Shown here piece after piece: positions 32,492 through 41,267 of a DNA stretch of 64,000 nucleotides. The DNA comes from Paenibacillus contaminans (GTDB lineage Bacteria; Bacillota; Bacilli; Paenibacillales; NBRC-103111), in the NCBI RefSeq assembly GCF_003285015.1, contig NZ_QMFB01000001.1, forward strand, positions 868,001 to 932,000, in the 5' to 3' direction. The notes below the pieces were generated by a model that ran no database searches, was not told the DNA's origin, and was given only the letters and a program-made list of their open reading frames with translations. Within the stretch, counting starts at the first letter, position 1, and each line of letters opens with the position of its first letter. The position numbers and the translations under genes are program-made.

Positions 32492-33580
32492 ATGCTTCTA
32501 ACAGAGATAGCCGCTCTCGTCAGCCGAAGCGCGCCAAAGGGGCAAAAGAAGGGGAAAAAACAAGGGCTTGCCGCGATGATCATCCTGCTTCTCCTTATGG
32601 CACTGGCCAGCGCATGCGGGAACAAAACGAACGTGAGCGAGAATGGAAGCGCGGGAGAAGCCCCAAGCACCGGGCTGTCGAGTTCATCGAAACCGGCGCT
32701 TGAGGCAAAGGAGCCGAAGACACGAACGATCGAGCACGCCTTTGGCAAGACGGAAGTGCCTCTGCATCCGAAACGTGTCGCCGTTTTTGGCTTAGAGGAT
32801 ATCACGCTGTCCTTAGGGGTTCCGATGGTGTACGCTTATGATTTCGACGGTTACTTCTTAGACAGCAGGCTTAAAGCGTTAAACATTCCGCTTTCGGGAA
32901 GCGCGGATTTCAAACCGAACCTAGAGGCAATCCTGGACGCACAGCCGGATCTCATCATTGTTCAGGCCTATTCCACCGACGAGAAAGGGTACGCCGAGCT
33001 GAGCAAGATCGCTCCGACAATCGCCTTCACTCCGAACGATTGGAAGTCCTCCATCGTAGATATCGGAAAAGCGACCGGCCTGGAGGACAAAGCGCAAGAA
33101 GTGATTCGAGCTTATGAAGACAAGCTCGCGAAGGCCAAGAGCGCTATCGTTTCGGCTGTAGGGCCGGATAAAACGGTGGTATACATGCGCCCTTCGGACA
33201 AGGACCTGCAGGTGTACTTTCCCAGCTTCGCTCCACTCGTCTACAAGGAGTTGGGATTGAAGCCCGATAACAGCATCGCTGCGTTCCAGAAAGAATCGTC
33301 CGACGATTGGGGCATCAATACGTCGCTGGAGAAGCTTCCTTCGATTACCGCCGATTATGTGTTCGCCATTTATGGGGGATCGATCGATAACGCGCAGGAT
33401 TTCGCTAAATTAAGCGCAGCTTCGATCGAGGTAGAAAAAATGCAAGTGTGGAAGGCGATGCCGGCAGTCAAGCAAAATCACGTATTCAAAGTCTCGGCCA
33501 GACACTGGATGATGTCAGGTCCGATCGCCGACGGCAAATCGATCGACGATGTGGTGGCCGCCGTCACCGGCAAGCAATAA
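32492..33580 (+). CDS. Iron-siderophore ABC substrate-binding lipoprotein 2 (362 aa)
   Basis: A long basic N-region leads into a hydrophobic signal, IILLLLMALASAC, with lipobox cysteine at about residue 42. After a Ser/Pro-rich linker comes a cluster B binding domain: IEHAFGKTEVPLHPKRVAVFGLEDI, then NLEAILDAQPDLIIVQA and AIYGGS. GGAGGGAATACT precedes ATG 32492. A Fur-like box lies upstream. It follows the Btr-like activator gene and resembles the 29401 lipoprotein in layout, but the ligand pocket sequence differs. The two may capture different siderophores. No permease is nearby. Confidence 0.87.
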   Translation: MLLTEIAALVSRSAPKGQKKGKKQGLAAMIILLLLMALASACGNKTNVSENGSAGEAPSTGLSSSSKPALEAKEPKTRTIEHAFGKTEVPLHPKRVAVFGLEDITLSLGVPMVYAYDFDGYFLDSRLKALNIPLSGSADFKPNLEAILDAQPDLIIVQAYSTDEKGYAELSKIAPTIAFTPNDWKSSIVDIGKATGLEDKAQEVIRAYEDKLAKAKSAIVSAVGPDKTVVYMRPSDKDLQVYFPSFAPLVYKELGLKPDNSIAAFQKESSDDWGINTSLEKLPSITADYVFAIYGGSIDNAQDFAKLSAASIEVEKMQVWKAMPAVKQNHVFKVSARHWMMSGPIADGKSIDDVVAAVTGKQ

Positions 33581-33686
33581 CGGGCATTCGACTACATACA
33601 TACGAAGCAATCTGATGCTTTCCACGAAGGGGCCATTGCCGACATCGGTTGACGAGTAGCGGCTTCATCATGCCGCGGAGCGTTTA

Positions 33687-33740
33687 GTGACAAGAACGAG
33701 ATCTCATGAAAAGTCGCATATCATGCGGCTTTTTTGTTTT
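33687..33740 (+). promoter_or_regulatory. GTGACAAGAAC motif followed by terminator hairpin (copy 3)
   Basis: GTGACAAGAAC (33687-33697) lies downstream of a GCGGC/GCCGC hairpin. The terminator stem AGTCGCAT (33712-33719) / ATGCGGCT (33723-33730) with a T-run follows 14 bases later. The rest of the 358-base gap 33581-33938 shows only short chance frames. Confidence 0.55.
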
Positions 33741-33938
33741 TATGGTGGCAAGCGACAGAGGGGACAAGTCATGACCTCGGCAGCAACAACTATTTTGAGA
33801 AGACAGGAGCAGATTGCCGCGGTAACGGCTCTCTTTTTCATTGAAGTAACGGGAGTGTTAGTCGTGGAGGCTTGGAGGAAAAAATAAACTTTAACAAGAA
33901 TTATACCTATGAAGTAACTATTTATGAGGTGATTACTG

Positions 33939-34565
33939 ATGAGTTGGTTACAAGGGGGCCCATTTTTAGAACTTAGCTTCATAATTAAAGAACCAACCAA
34001 GCTTGAAACAGTTATCTCCAAGATGAAAGAAGGTAACGTCAAAATAGAATTTCATTGCCCTTCAGATTATATTCAGCAATTTTACGAGGGTTATCTTTAT
34101 GACGAAGATGATCCTCACAGTGTAAAGATACATCAGATAACAATAAACCTAACTGTCCACACAACCCGAAAACGGAGAGCTCTACTTTTGGTCGAGAAAA
34201 TTAGTTCGGGCTTATTATCTTATTCTATTTGTTTTTTCGGAGATACAACTGATGCCCCAGAATGGAATCAACCAGGAGTAAGACATGATGAATTAGATGA
34301 ATTTATCTCTTTATTGATCTCACTTTATAGAGAATTAAAGTTTAGCGTCGGTGGTATAGCCATAGAGGAAGATACCAAAGCTTTTTTTGACGTTAATGAA
34401 ACATGGCCAAACGAAAATTACAACTTAACAAATCTTAAATTCGAAGATAACCTAAGAAAGTTTCATGCCGTCTTAATAGATCAATCATTAAAAAATAAAC
34501 TACCTGATGAACTGTACACATCAATTAATAATTCAGGTTTGCTTTATCGATCTTCGTTCAACTAA
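33939..34565 (+). CDS. Hypothetical protein, AT-rich (208 aa)
   Basis: This is a soluble 208-residue protein with no signal peptide or membrane segment. I do not recognise the family. It is acidic, with a central stretch rich in Trp/Pro (DAPEWNQPGV) and hydrophobic helices (EFISLLISLYRELKF). Base composition is visibly more AT-rich than the neighbouring siderophore and tetracycline-type genes, suggesting separate acquisition. GAGGTGA lies about seven bases before ATG 33939. It lies beside an endonuclease V-like and a SMI1/KNR4 gene; the latter is often an immunity-type protein. A toxin-immunity role would be speculation. Confidence 0.6.
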   Translation: MSWLQGGPFLELSFIIKEPTKLETVISKMKEGNVKIEFHCPSDYIQQFYEGYLYDEDDPHSVKIHQITINLTVHTTRKRRALLLVEKISSGLLSYSICFFGDTTDAPEWNQPGVRHDELDEFISLLISLYRELKFSVGGIAIEEDTKAFFDVNETWPNENYNLTNLKFEDNLRKFHAVLIDQSLKNKLPDELYTSINNSGLLYRSSFN

Positions 34566-34632
34566 CGGAAAAACTATGTGATATAATGGCAATCTATAGA
34601 TTGATTGCGCCTTAAGAAAGGAATCGCTAACC

Positions 34633-35142
34633 ATGATCATCGCTGTCGATGTGTATTATGAGGAAGATAAAGCGAAATCGGTGGGGGTTATATTTCAAGG
34701 CTGGGGAGATTCGAAACCACTCGAAATCATTACGTCTTATACGGAAAACCCTCTCGAATACGAAACGGGTTTTTTCTATAAACGAGAGCTTCCGTGCATA
34801 CGGGAACTGTTGAAACCTACCGATATAAACCAAATACATACCATTGTTGTGGACGGTTATGTGTACTTAGATAATGAGAAAAAGCCCGGGCTCGGACATT
34901 ACGTTTACACTGAATTTTCTGAGAAAATACCGGTGATCGGTGTTGCAAAAAGCTCCTTTCACGACAACGAAGCTTTTGTCAAAAAACTTTACCGAGGCAA
35001 AAGCACCAAACCTTTGTTTATAACCTCTGCCGGCATGGAGCTGTCAGTCGCAGCCGGTCACATACAGAGTATGTACGGAGAATTCCGATTTCCGCATTTG
35101 CTGAAATTGCTGGATAAGCAAACGAAGGAAACCCGGCTATAG
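34633..35142 (+). CDS. Endonuclease V-like protein (169 aa)
   Basis: Residues 4-9 (AVDVYY) and about 44-56 (TGFFYKRELPCIR), then IHTIVVDGYVYLD, KPGLGHYVY and VIGVAKSSF follow the order of conserved blocks in endonuclease V (Nfi) proteins. They include the aspartates of DVxY and VDG and the KREL segment. The usual length is about 220 residues, so this 169-residue form is short, lacking mainly the N-terminal extension. True Nfi cleaves near deaminated bases such as inosine; activity here is uncertain. AAAGGAATC precedes the ATG. It is 18 bases from the SMI1/KNR4 gene, suggesting co-transcription. A CAATCTATAGATTG palindrome lies at 34590-34603. Confidence 0.65.
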   Translation: MIIAVDVYYEEDKAKSVGVIFQGWGDSKPLEIITSYTENPLEYETGFFYKRELPCIRELLKPTDINQIHTIVVDGYVYLDNEKKPGLGHYVYTEFSEKIPVIGVAKSSFHDNEAFVKKLYRGKSTKPLFITSAGMELSVAAGHIQSMYGEFRFPHLLKLLDKQTKETRL

Positions 35143-35160
35143 GCGAAAGGGGGATTCAAT

Positions 35161-36489
35161 ATGATGTTTTGGAAGAAAGAATCACAGCTTGATCGAATAA
35201 ATAACAAACTCGAAAAAGCAATGCGCAAAGATTCGGCTTTTTTGGTGTTTGGATCATCCTCACATAAATACACGGTTTACGATAAGCTTACAACAAAAGA
35301 ACTTGCGGACTGGCAAGTAAAATATCAGGTAACGCTTCCGGAGCCATATGCCCAGTTTTTAACGAAAGTCGGAAATGGAGGCGCCGGTCCGTTTTACGGC
35401 ATCTATCCGCTTGAAAAGGCGGCTTCCTATACCGGTACGAATGCGCTCGCTACAAAATGCGTTCTGTACCCGGGAATGTCAAAAGAGGAATGGAACCCTC
35501 TTATCGAACCCTTGATCAGTGATGAGGACATTTCCGACCTGGAATACGACGCAACCCGTGAAAAGGTGCTGGGCGGCATGTTGTGTATCGGCACACAAGG
35601 GTGCGAATACGATATGTATCTCGTACTTGAAGGGGATTTTAAGGGGAAAATCGTGTACACTTCAGATTTTTATCAGGATCATCCCTTTTTCTTTGTTTAT
35701 GAAGATAATTTTCTGGACTGGTATGAGCGCTGGTTGGACGAAATAATTCTGGATTATGATATCGCATGGTTTGGCAGCAGAATGCCGGGCGATGAAAATG
35801 CGTTGATACAGGTTTATCAAGACGCCTCAAACGAAAAAATCAAATCGGATGGGCTTGCCGGAATGTTCAAGTTTAAGAAAATCACGCAGCCGGCCATTGA
35901 TTTTTTAAAAAGCGTTGCCGATCAAAGACAATCCGATCGCACTACTGCCATTCAGCTAATTTGCAAGACTTCATTTGATGCGGGAAGAGACTATCTTATG
36001 GAGCTGCTTCTTTCAAATAGAAATGAGGATTTTTTACAAGCTTTAATGATTCTGAACTGGTACGGCAAATCTTATGATCTAACGGAATTTATTAAAGCGA
36101 TCTTGCAAAGTCTTGACAAGGTACGGGACCCGGAAACACTACGTCATGTGGGGTATGTGCTGGAATCCTCCGACGCGATTACCGTCCAAAACTTTGAGCC
36201 TTTTTTGTGCCACACCGACTCGAGTATGCAAGCTGCCGCAATCTATGCCGCACGCAACTGCAATGACAAATCGGAAAGTTGGGAAATCATTGAACGGATG
36301 TTATTAGGCGGCGATGAAATTGTGATGAAAAACACGATTTTATATTGGGGGTTGATCCCTCATGAGAAGTTATTGCCTTATTATAAAGCCGCATGGCCGG
36401 ATTATAAAAACAATGAAAATTTCAGGGATAAATTTATAGGTTGTTTGAAAGAATTACATTTGCCGGAAGATTATTTTGACAAAGAATAA
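35161..36489 (+). CDS. SMI1/KNR4 (SUKH) domain protein with HEAT-like C-terminus (442 aa)
   Basis: The N-terminal half contains VTLPEPYAQFLTKVGNGGAGPFYGIYPLEKA, the signature of the SMI1/KNR4 (SUKH) family, followed by GTQGCEYDMYLVLEGDFKGKIVY. The C-terminal half (about residues 230-440) is made of helical repeats resembling HEAT-like units. Such proteins often act as immunity proteins against nucleases and other contact-dependent toxins, or as general protein-binding modules. No toxin gene is recognised nearby. AGGCGAAAGGGGG upstream is the ribosome binding site. Co-transcription with the endonuclease V-like gene is likely from the short gap. Confidence 0.75.
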   Translation: MMFWKKESQLDRINNKLEKAMRKDSAFLVFGSSSHKYTVYDKLTTKELADWQVKYQVTLPEPYAQFLTKVGNGGAGPFYGIYPLEKAASYTGTNALATKCVLYPGMSKEEWNPLIEPLISDEDISDLEYDATREKVLGGMLCIGTQGCEYDMYLVLEGDFKGKIVYTSDFYQDHPFFFVYEDNFLDWYERWLDEIILDYDIAWFGSRMPGDENALIQVYQDASNEKIKSDGLAGMFKFKKITQPAIDFLKSVADQRQSDRTTAIQLICKTSFDAGRDYLMELLLSNRNEDFLQALMILNWYGKSYDLTEFIKAILQSLDKVRDPETLRHVGYVLESSDAITVQNFEPFLCHTDSSMQAAAIYAARNCNDKSESWEIIERMLLGGDEIVMKNTILYWGLIPHEKLLPYYKAAWPDYKNNENFRDKFIGCLKELHLPEDYFDKE

Positions 36490-36621
36490 TGGCTTTTCTT
36501 ACTACAATGATATTTATTCGCTGGACAAGCAGCTAGATTTTATCGTCGATAGTTCATGTTCCCGACTCTTGTGCTTTAATGTAAGAAGAGAATTTAGACG
36601 ACAAGCTGAGGAAGTGGGAAT

Positions 36622-38577
36622 ATGAAGCGGCTAACGATCGGTTTGTTGGCCCATGTGGATGCGGGCAAGACGACATTTGCGGAACAGTTGCTATACCATA
36701 CGAACAGCATCCGTTCGAGGGGGCGGGTGGATCATAAAGATGCCTTCCTGGACAGCCACGACATCGAGCGGGAAAGGGGCATAACGGTGTTCGCCGATCA
36801 GGCGGTTATGGACTATAAAGGCGACGTTTTCTATTTGATTGATACGCCCGGGCACGTTGATTTTTCAGCGGAGATGGAGCGTGCGATTCAAGTATTAGAT
36901 TACGCCATTGTGATTGTCAGCGCCGTTGAAGGTGTTCAAGGCCATACCGAGACTGTCTGGCAGTTGCTGCGCAAACATCGGGTTCCGACGTTTTTCTTCA
37001 TCAATAAGACCGATCGGATCGGCGCCGATGCAGTCCGAACCGAAGCGGACATACGCCGGCATTTGACCGGGGATGTCTGTTCCATCACGGAAAGCTTTGT
37101 TGACGGCATTGTCAGTGAAGCGTTGCGGGAGGTAATGGCTGAGCGGGACGAGTCTTTGCTTGAAGCGTTCCTGGAGGGAAAGGATGATCAAAGCTTCTGG
37201 CGGCACGCCTTTATGGAAATGGTGCGAGAGAGCCGTCTTTTTCCGTGCGCCTGCGGGTCTGCGCTGCAGGATACGGGCATTATACAATTTTTGGATCAAC
37301 TGCACCTGCTGACAACTATGACTTATGACGAGACTGCTCCTTTTGGGGGCCGAATATATAAAATTCGTCACGATGCAAACGGAGTCAGGCTTACGTTCAT
37401 CAAAGCGCTGAGCGGTTGTCTGAAGGTCCGTGAGCAGCTCGGCTATGAGAATGGCGGGATTCGATACGAAGAGAAGATTACGCGGATCTTATTGTTTAAC
37501 GGCTTCAGAACGCAGCCGGTGGAGCAAGTATCAGCCGGCGATTTGTTTGCGGTTGCGGGTTTGTCTTCTGCCGAGGTCGGACAAGGCTTGGGGCTTTACG
37601 CAGATAAGTTGTCTTACGAGTCGGAACCGACACTGCAAGCGAAAGTTCAATTCGACGATTCGCTTCATGTGCAGCAAGTGCTCGGAAAGTTCCGGATGCT
37701 GAATGCGGAGGACCCGACGTTAAACGTCTTTTGGGAAGAGAGCCTGCAGGAGATTCACATTCGCGTCATGGGCCTGATCCAGTTGGAAGTGCTTGTACAT
37801 GTAGTGAAAGAGCGATTCGGTTTCGATATCTCTTTCAGCAAGCCGGAAATTTTATATAAAGAAACGATCCAGTCCGCCGTAACGGGGTATGGACACTTCG
37901 AACCGCTCAGGCATTATGCGGAAGTACACCTTCTGCTTGAACCTGGGGAACGGGGCAGCGGAATCCAATTCGCCAGCGTATGTCATCCGGATGACCTAGG
38001 TTATAACTATCAAAATCTGATTCGGGCGCATCTCTATGAGCGGGAGCATCACGGGCTGTTATCAGGCAAGCCGGTCACGGACATGAAGATCACGTTACTG
38101 AGAGGCGGGGCGCATAACGAACATACGCATGGAGGCGACTTCCGCGAGGCCGCATTTCGCGCACTGCGTCAGGGGCTGGAGAAAGCGAACAACTTGCTGC
38201 TCGAACCCTACTACGATTTCAAAATCAAGGTGGGAATAAACGAGATGGGGAGGGTGATGTCCGATATTCGGCGTGCCACAGGTACGTTCGAGCCGCCGCA
38301 AACGAAGGATAACCACGCGGTCATTACGGGAAGGGTACCCGTGTCGACCTTTATGAACTACAGCTCCGAGCTCGCTTCCTTCACACATGGACGAGGCAGC
38401 ATCCGGTGTATGTTCAGCGGCTACGACCGGTGTCATAATGCCGATGAAGTGATCGAACGAATCGGCTATTTGAAGGAATCGGACCCTCTCTATACCTCCT
38501 CCTCCATTTTCTGCGCCAAGGGAGCTGGTTATTCCGTGCCCTGGGACGAGGCGGAAGCCAAGATGCACCTTCTTTAA
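36622..38577 (+). CDS. TetM-type ribosomal protection protein (651 aa)
   Basis: An elongation factor G-like GTPase. LLAHVDAGKTT (G1, residues 8-18), RERGITVFADQAV (G2), LIDTPGHVDF (G3) and FINKTDRIGAD (G4) are intact. The length of 651 residues matches Tet(M)/Tet(O)/Tet(W) proteins (about 640), not EF-G (about 690). The N-terminus MKRLTIGLLAHVDAGKTT and the cys-poor loop at residues 500-520 fit this family. These proteins displace tetracycline from the ribosome. GTGGGAAT lies near the ATG. No leader peptide hairpin is evident in the 130 bases upstream, unlike tet(M). Whether it gives resistance is untested; environmental homologues may not. Confidence 0.88.
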   Translation: MKRLTIGLLAHVDAGKTTFAEQLLYHTNSIRSRGRVDHKDAFLDSHDIERERGITVFADQAVMDYKGDVFYLIDTPGHVDFSAEMERAIQVLDYAIVIVSAVEGVQGHTETVWQLLRKHRVPTFFFINKTDRIGADAVRTEADIRRHLTGDVCSITESFVDGIVSEALREVMAERDESLLEAFLEGKDDQSFWRHAFMEMVRESRLFPCACGSALQDTGIIQFLDQLHLLTTMTYDETAPFGGRIYKIRHDANGVRLTFIKALSGCLKVREQLGYENGGIRYEEKITRILLFNGFRTQPVEQVSAGDLFAVAGLSSAEVGQGLGLYADKLSYESEPTLQAKVQFDDSLHVQQVLGKFRMLNAEDPTLNVFWEESLQEIHIRVMGLIQLEVLVHVVKERFGFDISFSKPEILYKETIQSAVTGYGHFEPLRHYAEVHLLLEPGERGSGIQFASVCHPDDLGYNYQNLIRAHLYEREHHGLLSGKPVTDMKITLLRGGAHNEHTHGGDFREAAFRALRQGLEKANNLLLEPYYDFKIKVGINEMGRVMSDIRRATGTFEPPQTKDNHAVITGRVPVSTFMNYSSELASFTHGRGSIRCMFSGYDRCHNADEVIERIGYLKESDPLYTSSSIFCAKGAGYSVPWDEAEAKMHLL

Positions 38578-38650
38578 GCGGACCGATTAGAATGCAAATT
38601 TGTTTGCTGAACCCGGTCATTTTGTTTAGACTATTTCACTTTTAACTGAA

Positions 38651-38695
38651 GGGAAAACCGCAGGGACTGTCTCCGCCTGCGGTTTTCCCTTTTGT
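38651..38695. terminator. Terminator between the Tet-type and MocR genes
   Basis: GGGAAAACCGCAGG (38651-38664) pairs perfectly with CCTGCGGTTTTCCC (38676-38689), with T-runs on the plus strand. It could serve both convergent genes. Confidence 0.9.
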
Positions 38696-38856
38696 ATACC
38701 AAGTTTCCCAAAGCGGTATGTAAAAATCGCAAGTAATTGGTTATTCAACCTTGCCCAAGCTAGGGCTACAATGCAAGGGAAGAAGGGACGCGATCTTCGG
38801 ACCTGATGCTCACCTAGTTGGCTCTGGCATATCGGTGACACCAACTAAACATACGG

Positions 38857-40353
38857 CTACCGGCCGTTTACAATTCGGTGTAGAACGGCAACACCCTTTC
38901 TGATCTGATATGGTGTTAACGCCGCGTAGCCTAGTATGAATGACGGCTTGACCGGATTCTCCAGCATAAAGTAATCCGCTGCAGGGTAGACGATGACACC
39001 TTCGGCGAGCGCAAGACGGGCAATATCGCGTTCGCTCATATCGCTTTCCAGTTCGACCGTCAAATGCAGGCCAGCTTCCGAGCCGTGAAGTACGATCCGG
39101 CTGCCGAATGAAGCACGCAGACATTCGACCAGGCAAGCGCGACGCTCGGCGTACAAGGCGTTCATCGCTTTGATATGTCTGGCGTATCCGCCGCTTTGCA
39201 TGAAGAGCGCGAGTGTCTCCTGCTCCAGTGTCGGCGTCAGCCGGTCGCTTATCCATTTGACGGCGAGGAACGCCGACTTCAGCTTGTCGTCTTGAAGCAC
39301 CGCGTAGCCAATCCGCAAGGCGGGATACAATATTTTGCTGAAGCTGCCAACGTAGATAACGTTGCGGCTATGAAGCAAGCCGGCCAATGACGACAGTTTG
39401 TGCCCCTCGTAGAGGAATTCGCTGTCGTAATCGTCCTCCACAATGAATGCGCCGTGCCGGTTGGCCCAATCCAAAAGCTGCAGCCGCCGCTCCAAGGACA
39501 TGGTAACGCCGAGCGGGAATTGATGGGAAGGCGTTACATAAACGAGCTTTGTCCCCGCGTCCTTCCCGCCGGCGTAAGCGTCCATCCGGTCGACCCTCAG
39601 ACCTCCGCGATCGACTGGGACGGAAACCACGTCGGCCATTGCGAAGGCGAACAGTTTTCGGAGAACGGGATGGGACGGATCTTCCAAAAACACCTGAGCG
39701 CCAGGGCCAAGCAATACCCTCGAAAGGATATCGAGCGCCTGCGTGGCGCCCGTCGTAACGACGATTTGTTCCGGCTCCGCGTGAAGCGAGCGAGAATGCC
39801 TCAGCATTCGTGCGATTTCGGCCCTCAGTGCCGGAGAGCCTTCCGCAGGGGCGTAACCCAGCATATCGGGTCCGGCGCTGCCGCTAGCCGCAACCAAGCA
39901 GCGGCTCCAGGTCTTGATTGGAAAAGCGTCATATGCGGGAACGCCATGCTTGAAATCGATTACGCCCAGCTGCGGCGCCTTCTTCTTGCGATTTTCTCCG
40001 ATCCATAATGGAGCGTCATCTTGAGCGAGCAGGGAAGCGACGCGTTCGTTACATTCGAGCCCCATAGGCGTTAACGGTTCAGACTCGTGCCGGACCTGGT
40101 CGCGCTTATAAGTAACATACGTCCTCGAGCCTCTTCGAGCATCTACGAAGCCTTCGGCCTGCAGTTGGCCGTAAGCCTCCAGTACGACAGTCCTCGAAAT
40201 GCCGAGGGCGGCGCAAAGCGTTCGTGAAGGAGGGAGTGCTTCCCCTTCCTTAAGCAAACCATGTATAATCGCATGTCTTAGCCGTTCGTACAGCTGTCTG
40301 AATAACGGAACCGCCGATTCGTATTCGAGAGTCAGGAGAAGCTCATGCGTCAC
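38857..40353 (-). CDS. MocR-type regulator (GntR HTH fused to aminotransferase-like domain, 498 aa)
   Basis: ELLLTLEYESAVPLFRQLYERLRHAI opens a GntR-type winged helix with LPPSRTLCAALGISRTVVLEAYGQLQAEGFV. The aminotransferase-like domain follows, with pyridoxal-phosphate lysine in VGSFSKILYPALRIGY. The frame could open 147 codons earlier. The family start is better placed at GTG 40351-40353, with GAGGTG five bases upstream, giving the usual length. It is divergent from the quinone reductase gene at 40438, with an 84-base shared promoter region, and probably regulates it. Effector unknown. Confidence 0.85.
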   Translation of the reverse strand: MTHELLLTLEYESAVPLFRQLYERLRHAIIHGLLKEGEALPPSRTLCAALGISRTVVLEAYGQLQAEGFVDARRGSRTYVTYKRDQVRHESEPLTPMGLECNERVASLLAQDDAPLWIGENRKKKAPQLGVIDFKHGVPAYDAFPIKTWSRCLVAASGSAGPDMLGYAPAEGSPALRAEIARMLRHSRSLHAEPEQIVVTTGATQALDILSRVLLGPGAQVFLEDPSHPVLRKLFAFAMADVVSVPVDRGGLRVDRMDAYAGGKDAGTKLVYVTPSHQFPLGVTMSLERRLQLLDWANRHGAFIVEDDYDSEFLYEGHKLSSLAGLLHSRNVIYVGSFSKILYPALRIGYAVLQDDKLKSAFLAVKWISDRLTPTLEQETLALFMQSGGYARHIKAMNALYAERRACLVECLRASFGSRIVLHGSEAGLHLTVELESDMSERDIARLALAEGVIVYPAADYFMLENPVKPSFILGYAALTPYQIRKGVAVLHRIVNGR

Positions 40354-40437
40354 GTCGTCACCTCGCATCGTGATCAAATAGGGGATTGCCAAACGGCTGC
40401 AAGTCATTTTCAAACGAAAAAGGAAGAGGGTATAACG

Positions 40438-41019
40438 GTGAATATTATGCTCGTACTGGCTCACCCGAACAAGAACAGCTTCAATCATGCAATCGCCCTG
40501 CGTATCCGGGAAGGGCTGGAAGCTCAAGGACATATCGTCAGTTTTCATGACCTCTATGAAGAAACGTTCGATCCCGTGCTGTATGGAGACGAAAGGGATT
40601 TGCTGGACCCGCTTGTACGACAGCATCGCGCCGAACTTGCCGCCACGGAAGGGCTGGTTATCATCCACCCGAACTGGTGGGGCCAGCCTCCGGCGATGCT
40701 CAAGGGCTGGATCGATAAAATAATATGCGAAGGTGTCGCTTACCGGTTCAACACCGGCGACGATGGGAGCGGAATCCCCGAGGGGCTTCTCCATATCCGG
40801 TCGGCGCTAGTCGTTAACACGTCGAATACGCCCGAGGTGCGTGAACTATCCGCGTTCAAAGACCCGCTGGATACGATATGGAGGAGCTGCGTGTTGGCAT
40901 ACTGCGGGGTTCAAGAGATTCGCCGCAAAGTGTTTCGCGTCGTCGCGGGGAGCACGAATGCACAGCGAGAAAAGTGGCTGTGGGAAGCGGAACGTTTGGC
41001 GCTGTACATCTTTAGATGA
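40438..41019 (+). CDS. NAD(P)H:quinone reductase / flavodoxin-like protein (193 aa)
   Basis: IMLVLAHPNKNSFNHAIALRIREGL is the phosphate-binding loop of the Flavodoxin_2 family (NQO/MdaB/YwrO type). IIHPNWWGQPPAMLKGWIDKII is its characteristic central motif, and the end (REKWLWEAERLAL) fits. These FMN/FAD enzymes reduce quinones by two electrons and limit redox cycling. GTG 40438 is the start, with AGAGGG seven bases upstream. The divergently transcribed MocR-type gene is the likely regulator. No downstream partner is visible; the convergent MFS gene follows. Confidence 0.85.
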   Translation: MNIMLVLAHPNKNSFNHAIALRIREGLEAQGHIVSFHDLYEETFDPVLYGDERDLLDPLVRQHRAELAATEGLVIIHPNWWGQPPAMLKGWIDKIICEGVAYRFNTGDDGSGIPEGLLHIRSALVVNTSNTPEVRELSAFKDPLDTIWRSCVLAYCGVQEIRRKVFRVVAGSTNAQREKWLWEAERLALYIFR

Positions 41020-41267
41020 AGGCTGGAAGGACAACGTTTCCGCTATTATTTTATCATTCTCTTCCTATTTCATTCTTGAGTTTCTATTATATATTATACG
41101 ATCATAGTAAATTTAAGGTTTTTTCAGTTAAAACATCGCCGCGGAGCAAGTGATGTTTTATAAGTCCAATATGCCGCGGCGAGAATGGGATGAAGTTCTT
41201 AACATACCTAGATTTTGGAATGTGCAGTCCGTATGGGGAACGGCTAAAACGAGATGCCTGCCGACAG

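Noticed and set aside
36489..36539. 16-codon ORF (MAFLTTMIFIRWTSSS) before the Tet-type gene as a leader peptide
   Set aside because: It lacks its own ribosome binding site and no SD-masking or terminator hairpin follows, so it is probably chance.
40354..40794. N-terminal extension of the MocR frame to 645 codons
   Set aside because: The extra 147 codons cross the divergent quinone reductase start region and do not look like MocR sequence; GTG 40353 has a good ribosome binding site.
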